In this document: positions 57,700-64,000 of the stretch, one piece after another | Numbering within the stretch: position 1 is the first letter of the stretch | Layout: each line of letters opens with the position of its first letter | Origin: Polytrichum commune | Taxonomy: Eukaryota > Streptophyta > Polytrichopsida > Polytrichales > Polytrichaceae | DNA length: 64,000 bases | Assembly: GCA_950295325.1 (NCBI GenBank) | Contig: OX485809.1 | Location: 28,458,001-28,522,000, forward strand | Reading direction: 5' to 3' | Translations under genes and position numbers: made by a program | Notes under the pieces: generated by a model | The model's input: only the letters and a program-made list of their open reading frames with translations | The model's database searches: none | What the model was told of the DNA's origin: nothing

Positions 57700-58439
57700 A
57701 TCAAACTCCGGAGAAGTTACCCCCTATTTGCAAATCATAATATGGAGACGCTATTGCAAAGCCGCAAATCACCTCTGCAGAAGCTAATGCGAAGTTTGAA
57801 ATCCAAAAGTTGAAATGAAGTGGAAATCTAAAGTTAGAAGAGAAATCTCAAAGCCAAGCCACAAATTTTAAGCAACCTAAAGCAAACCCATAAATCTAAA
57901 GCAAATACAAAGCCAACCCACGAATCTAAAGAAAATCTAAAGCCACAAAACTAATGTCTAAGATCTAATGCCTTCTAGAGAGCTAAAGATGGGAGCTGAT
58001 AAGCAAGAGAGAAAGAAAGATGAGAGCATGGCAGCGGCACCATCAAGAGCGTGAAAAGACCTTTCTTCCACTCACCCAAATGAGGGCTTTCTTCCACTTA
58101 CCCTAATATGCCTAAAACTTGACTGGGCCTACTAAACAAATCAACAACCTACTAGTCCAATATGTAGTCATGATAAAGATAAGAACCCTCCGACAAGCCT
58201 ATCTTACACTGAGTTATAATCTTAGAATGCACACAAATTAGATCTCATTTCACAAAGATGAGAGTCTATTACTTTGGGCTTCACGACAAAATGTATTTGC
58301 GGGCCTGTAGTAATGGACCACTGCCAACGACCATTTAGTTTATGAATATTGAAACATCGTCATTGTAAAGTAGGGTACATGTTATATGTTGGTCAATCTC
58401 GCATCATTGCAATGGGCCCAATTGAGAATACTATATTAT
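57700..58439. other. Intergenic; A-rich with 'aaagcc' short repeats
   Basis: 57780-57960 contains recurring AAATCTAAAGC and AAAGCCA blocks. No gene was seen. Confidence 0.45.
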
Positions 58440-60062
58440 AGGTTAGGGCCGGCTTACCTACTAAGCATGCTTCATATATTCTCTACATGAATGGTTGTAT
58501 GATCTCAAGATATGTGCTTGGTTCCAAGGGCGGATCCAAAGTTTGGCACCACATTACTCAATCGTGGAAGGTGATGGCAAGGACAGCTACATACCTCCCT
58601 CCTTCAACTCTAGAGGATATTCTGCAACTTAGCATGTGGTGGAGGACGGAATACCAAGGTCTTTATTTTGGCATCACCATGAGTAGGGCCTTAACCTTGT
58701 ACGGGAAAGGACTGAGGTACTTTCGGGACATTTGGGACCCCGGAAGATACAAATTCTTGAATTGGGAGGATGCCAACAGTAAATTCTCCCTTGACAAGAT
58801 TTACCACGACTTTTGGATTAAACTTTTGGAATTTTGCGGACCTTTTCGTGATAGGATGCTCAACCAATGGAATACTCAGCTCACTTCACAGGATTAGGTT
58901 GGTCTTAATAGAAGCGAGGATGAAGCTTTATTGGAATGGGTGGTTTGCGCAGGTTAGCTCAAAGAATTCAGCATTGGACCGGTCCAATTTAGCACAGAAT
59001 TCATGAGCACGTTTTTGAAATCCACAATTGGGCTGCAATACTTTACTCTCACAGAGATTAAGCCTAACATTAAAAATGCAACATCACCAATGGCTTTCTT
59101 AGGATGGATGGCGCGAGTTAGGGTGGATAGCCTTAAAAGAAGGAGTAGTCAAACTCAATTCAATCTGTTTTTTTGGAAAGCTTGATCAACTGTTCTTTGA
59201 CCCCGCCCGCTCGTGGTGGCCAGAGGCTACGTCTTTCTTTGCCTATTTGGCCAAGAAGGGAAGGAAATTGATTACTAAGCAAATGGTCCTCAAGGAGACG
59301 ATACCTCATAAATAGAGGAATGAAATCCCCCCCCCTCCACGTCCCCTAAGTGGAATGTCATCTGGCAGAAAGCTAAGGCGCAAAAAGAAGTTGCCTTCCT
59401 TTGGTTGGTCATTCATAAAACCGTGGCCGTTAATGAATGGTGTGGGAAAATCTCGACGGAGATTGACAAAAGTTGCCCCCACTGCGATTTGTAGTCGGTG
59501 GAATCGGTTGAACACATGTTCTTTAGTTGTCCACTCACTCAACATAGGTGGCGGTATGTTGCTAATATCATTTGGCAAATCTTTGCCAAAAGAGGGAACC
59601 TTGGCCCGAGGAAATGTTTTTCCATGATGCAATGCCTTTTTGATCAACCTCTTTGCAAGACATTGAAACGGTTTAGTCGCATCTGGTTTTTCTTAAGAAG
59701 TGGTCTCCCGTGGATTATTTGACGTCAAAGTAACGATCGGGTTTTCAACACTTTACAATGGCCCATTGAGTCAATGCACCAAGTCATTTGAGATGCTTTG
59801 CAAGATTATGGTAGGATCAAGTGGAAATGTACTCTGTAGGACTTGGAAAAGGCCCCGAACGTTGCCTACCAAGATGTCCTTAAAGAATTTGACTCGATTT
59901 GGGGTGTCAAAAGTTTTATTATGACCCATAGCAAATAAGTGGTTACTTGAAAGGTTAGACCTTAGATGGACATTATTTCTTGATTTCCCCTCGGGTTGCG
60001 TTGGTTCTCCCATGGTGGTTGTATTTTGATTCCTTCTTGTAATTGATTTTCAATTTGTGCCA
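58440..60062 (+). pseudogene. L1-type LINE 3' fragment (C-terminal RT region and zinc-binding domain)
   Basis: ISRYVLGSKGGSKVWHHITQ and MSRALTLYGKGLRYFRDIWD at 58487-58897 fit the region after the RT core of plant L1 elements, and a CPHC (59480) followed by VESVEHMFFSCPLTQHRWR fits the C-terminal zinc-binding domain (zf-RVT). Stops and frame changes separate the pieces. It ends near CCAAAAAAAAG at 60059, a short A tail. This is the ordinary plant LINE type, unlike the fragments at 32.2 and 41.3 kb. Confidence 0.75.
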
Positions 60063-61929
60063 AAAAAAAGAGATTTGTGTTTGGTTGTGTGTGTGTGTGT
60101 GTGGGGGGGGGGGTCCAATTTTGTTAGCCTCTCTTCGTCCTCCATTGTTTTAAAAATGGAGTGGTGTTGAGAGGCTGAGTAATGTTATGCTTGTTTATAT
60201 ATTGTCTTAATATTCTAATTCTTGTATGATATGTAATTAACATAACATTACTTAGCTTAGGGGTTGAGCTTCCTTTTCTAAAAGAAGACGTCCCCTAAGT
60301 TGATGTAAGTCCCATCACATTTAAACTCATATGCACTGTGAATTAGCCCCCCCCCCGGGGGTTGGATTCTTCATCATAAACCTAAATGACATGCGTGGGT
60401 TGCTATGAAAGAAAACCCCTTATTTACGGAAGTTTATAGAGAGAAACAAATGTATACATACTAATGGCATGCTAATTACATGGACTCATGTATTTATACT
60501 AAGCTTTTCAATTTAATTTAATAAATGCCTCCACTACATATATAAAAAATATGTTATGAATTAAATAAGACTTTATTACATATAAATTACACTTTCACTT
60601 TTCAAAGAGAAAAGTCATTGAATGTTTTTCATCTATAGCATGTAACTCGACGATTGTATCCAACAAACAAAGATAAAAGCAGAGTAATTTAGCCACACTC
60701 TCGAGAGCAAACCAAAGAAGCCCATGAGAGCTCCAAGAGCCTCTACTTGTAAAAACCTAAAACCCATATGCAAAACCTAACAAGAAGAAACATGATAGTC
60801 ATTGAGGATTACGAACATATGAACATACGAAAACAATGGACGTGACGTGGACCTAATCGTGACATGGATGGAACCAATACATTTATTGTCAATTTCTTCT
60901 TCCCCTTTTGTACATCTACCTTTACATCATAAAATTTAATAACGTTGTAGATGTACACACTAGAGAAAAACAATATCTCCCTTATATATACTTTGTATGC
61001 CAATGCCCCAAATAATACCTCTTCTTACAATATGTTAGGTCGTATGTGGTATGAAGAGTCCATCCCGGGAATTAGGCCTAAATGGCATGTGGCGACTACT
61101 ACTTGCCTAGCCAATGGTAGGGCCTGTGCAACATGTTGGTTAGTTGGCCGTTTAAAAATATAAACATGATATATTTCTTTGACATATTTGTCACTTTGCA
61201 TTTTCAAACCCCTAAGTTTTTGTAACTCTACGTTCACCCTTGCAAAGTGAAAAATACTCAGTTTGAGTAGTCTTCATTATTGAAAGGTTATTGATAATAA
61301 GTGAGGCATCATTCCTATAAATCCCCAAATCCATAGCACTATGGTTCCAACACCTTAGTGTTGAGTTTTGTTATGATGTTTGGCATATTGCATACAAATA
61401 TATAGGTATGCAAATAGAGTGTTAAAATCTTTTGATAAAGCTTGGATTTGGTTAGGTGAAACTTGATATAAATTATGCGTGCACTAAATAGTCCTATTAT
61501 TGTGGGTGGAAAATTAGTGTGGAAATAATTAGTGTGAGCCATGTACAAATTTTCAAAATCAAGGTGGAAATAACATGGGTCCAAGACCCCGGGTCTTCCC
61601 CTAAGATTTCATGAAGACTTTTGACCAACACATTGAATATTAGTTAGAGGCCAAAAGTAGCACAAAACAAAATAATTGCCTGCATTAATTTTCTAGAGAG
61701 AAATTAGTGTGGCCCATGCTACTTTTCTTCTAGAAATTTTGTGTGGGTTAGAAATTATCGTGACTGACATCAATTCTCAATATTAAGAATTAGTGTGGGC
61801 TCTAGAAAATTATTGTGGCCCACAATTATAGGACTATTTAGTAGTGTCAATGCCTTCATCATAGGGATACCTATCATTTATGTACTTGATACATATATTA
61901 TGAGCAAGCTTAGCATAGTCATGTGACGC
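60063..61929. other. Intergenic; no gene recognised
   Basis: Contains a (GT)n plus G-run at 60089-60113 and a C/G run near 60347. Otherwise A/T-rich without coding character. Confidence 0.45.
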
Positions 61930-62330
61930 TTCATATTGTATTTAGTGTCATATGGTATTTTATGTCACTATGTTAATGTTTCTAATGACACTTTCTATGA
62001 ATAAGCTTACAAGTAATGTCATTCCAACTCACTTTTATGCATGCAAATGCCAAATTTTAAAACCAAATTTTCTATATTATGCATCTTAACAGTTTTGTAA
62101 TGAAATATTTTCATGGATAATCAAAAACTAGATGGAATATTACTCAATAAGTGACAATAATTACAACATTGTAAATCTACGATGCCCAAATTTGTTTACA
62201 AATAATGACAAATAATGTTAAGTTTGCATTTAGTGTTGATGACACTACAAAGGCGTTTTACAATCAATTTTTAGCAAGACAAATAGAATTGGTGACAATA
62301 AATACAATACTACGTGTAGACATCTCTTTA
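61930..62330 (+). repeat. Copy of the roughly 400 bp TTTAGTGTC repeat family
   Basis: Shares CACTTTCTATGAATAAG, TTTTCATGGAT, AATAAGTGACAATAATTACAA and GCATTTAGTGTTG with the 21.8 and 35.7 kb copies. Confidence 0.75.
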
Positions 62331-64000
62331 TAGAAGCAGACAGTTTGATTGATAATGTAGTTTGGACAAGTGCTTCAAGTCAAGCACATGTTAAATGACT
62401 CTTTGTTGTGAACCTGTAATAAAAATCGTCCACGAAGAAGTTTTGGAAAGACCCACTTTACACTCTGACCTCATAAATCAACCTCCTTAATGTCACACCT
62501 TCTCTTATATCCCAAAACCCTAGGGAATGGATGTTCACAGTTTAAATCTCACTCCTTGTTGTCACATTTTCTTCCCATATATCACGGGTTTTGACAAAGG
62601 GAATGGGTTTAAAAAACAAGGGAAGCATAGAGTGGAGCTAGGCACCCAACAACATGCTCACGAATTCCATCAGAGAAGCAAGGCTCACTTGCTCATGTAT
62701 CGCTCAAAGTGGATTATGCTCTCCCTTGGCCATTTTGTCACCTCCAACTCCACCTTATTCAAGTAAGCATCTGCAACAATTCGCTCATATTATGTTTGCT
62801 TCTAGAATTGGCTTGATGCAAGAATGAATGTGCGCAACTACATAACGTGTTAGGGTTTTCATTAACATAAGCATACCATTTACAAGGTTCCTTAGATCAA
62901 GATTGTAAGGAAGGCTATAGACTGTAAGATGGATGGAGGATCTTCTATTGTCTTGTATGGACACATGGATTCCTACTAAAATTATTGCTTTTGAGGTCTT
63001 GGAGAGTAATCTCCTTCTAAAACTCTCAGGTCCCTAAAGTGCTATAGAAATAAGCCTTGTGAGGATTAGGATTAGGATTAGGATTATGATTAAGTGTTGA
63101 ATGACGAAGGGTTTAACATCAAAATTGTGAATTAGAAGTAGTGAGCACTTTCAACATGATATACTATGTAGCATTTAGCCATAGCTCAGAGAAGATAAGG
63201 TAGTTGATTTTTATTTTTTTTGGAAAGTGGCATACTCCCGTGGGCAATGACATGGCCATGGCCACAAAACAAGGAGAATTATTGAGTTCTTGCATATAAT
63301 TTACTTGACATGTCCAACTTGGCTATGTTGTAGCGGTGAATGGTCATCACTCTCAAATTAGCAAGCATGCCCCAAGTTGAATCATTAGGATCCACCTTGA
63401 TTTTTCACGAGTGTCTCATACTGCAAACTAAGGTATATGGCACTTCCAACTATAGAGTTTGGTGTGTTCGATCAAATCGGGACATGTATCATTTGTTTAG
63501 CAATCGTAAATCACGCAGATTGTCATTTTCAAGTTTTGGAATCAAAATTGAGATGTTAAAGTTATGGGAGGTTAAACACAATTTGAGTTGTTGCAAGTGG
63601 AATGAATTTGTGATAAATTGTCTAGAATGTGCATTGCTCATATATTAAGTGCTATTAAGAAGTACGATATTAAGAGTTTTATGTTGCATGGTTGATAGTG
63701 ACCATTTTTTTGACATGCATCATCAAACATTTCCCCACTTAAGTTTAAGACTGGGGATGAGGGACCCATGCCACTCATCAAAGATGGTCTTAGGGTGTGG
63801 GTTCTTGGTCTCTAGGAGATTTCTTCCTACGGCCGTAGTATAGCTCAAACAATTTTCCCTGGACTGCCACTCAAGCTTTTGTGTGTGAGTATGAATGGAA
63901 TCATGTCTTCCCACAAACATGTCAAGGGATAGTTTTTGTGGCCCCTTTCCGATTTCCATGATTCAAATAAGTCTGAACCATCTCATCTTAACACTCACCT
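62331..64000. other. Intergenic; no gene recognised
   Basis: Includes a short (GGATTA)n tract near 63063-63090. Short ORFs at 63340-63843 lack recognisable motifs. Confidence 0.45.

Noticed and set aside
63063..63090. Interstitial telomere repeat
   Set aside because: GGATTA repeated four times is not the plant telomere unit and is too short.

Overview
The window looks like nuclear DNA of a land plant. Two host genes with ordinary GT-AG introns are recognisable: an enkurin-type axonemal protein gene (9700-13046, +) and a plant-type annexin gene (45339-49649, +). Enkurin is a protein of motile cilia, so a host with swimming sperm (bryophyte, lycophyte, fern, cycad or Ginkgo) is the most economical inference; I cannot name the species. 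Almost everything else is transposon sequence of many classes, mostly decayed.

Layout. 1-8516 (minus strand): most of a Ty3/gypsy LTR retrotransposon running off the left edge. Its order is gag, aspartic protease, a cytosine-C5 DNA methyltransferase domain, then reverse transcriptase, RNase H and integrase. The RT-RNase H-integrase frame is open for 906 codons to the window edge; gag, protease and methyltransferase carry stops and frame changes. 9.7-13.0 kb: enkurin gene with tandem repeats in two introns. 13-24.7 kb: intergenic DNA with a 1.28 kb foldback element, a tRNA-headed SINE with target-site duplication, and several MITEs. 24.7-31.7 kb: two inverted copies of the foldback arm enclosing a dead Ty3/gypsy element. 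32.2-32.9 kb: a 217-codon 3' piece of a LINE that resembles the restriction-like-endonuclease class. 34-43.5 kb: three-copy and two-copy MITE families, a LINE reverse transcriptase remnant (41.3-42.5 kb) and 660 bp hAT-like elements. 43.5-50.3 kb: annexin gene. 51.3-52.6 kb: a Tc1/mariner transposase remnant. 52.7-53.1 kb: an array of eleven hairpins whose stems change together while the loop stays constant. 55.9-57.3 kb: a larger hAT-like relative with 8 bp duplication. 57.55-57.69 kb: a long hairpin. 58.4-60.1 kb: L1-type LINE 3' end.

The most striking item is the methyltransferase carried inside the Ty3/gypsy polyprotein, which would put a DNA-methylating enzyme on an element that plants normally silence by DNA methylation. 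The second is the covarying hairpin array. All coordinates of exons and repeat ends come from reading the sequence by eye, without alignment software; frames of the RT-integrase region and both genes were translated by hand.
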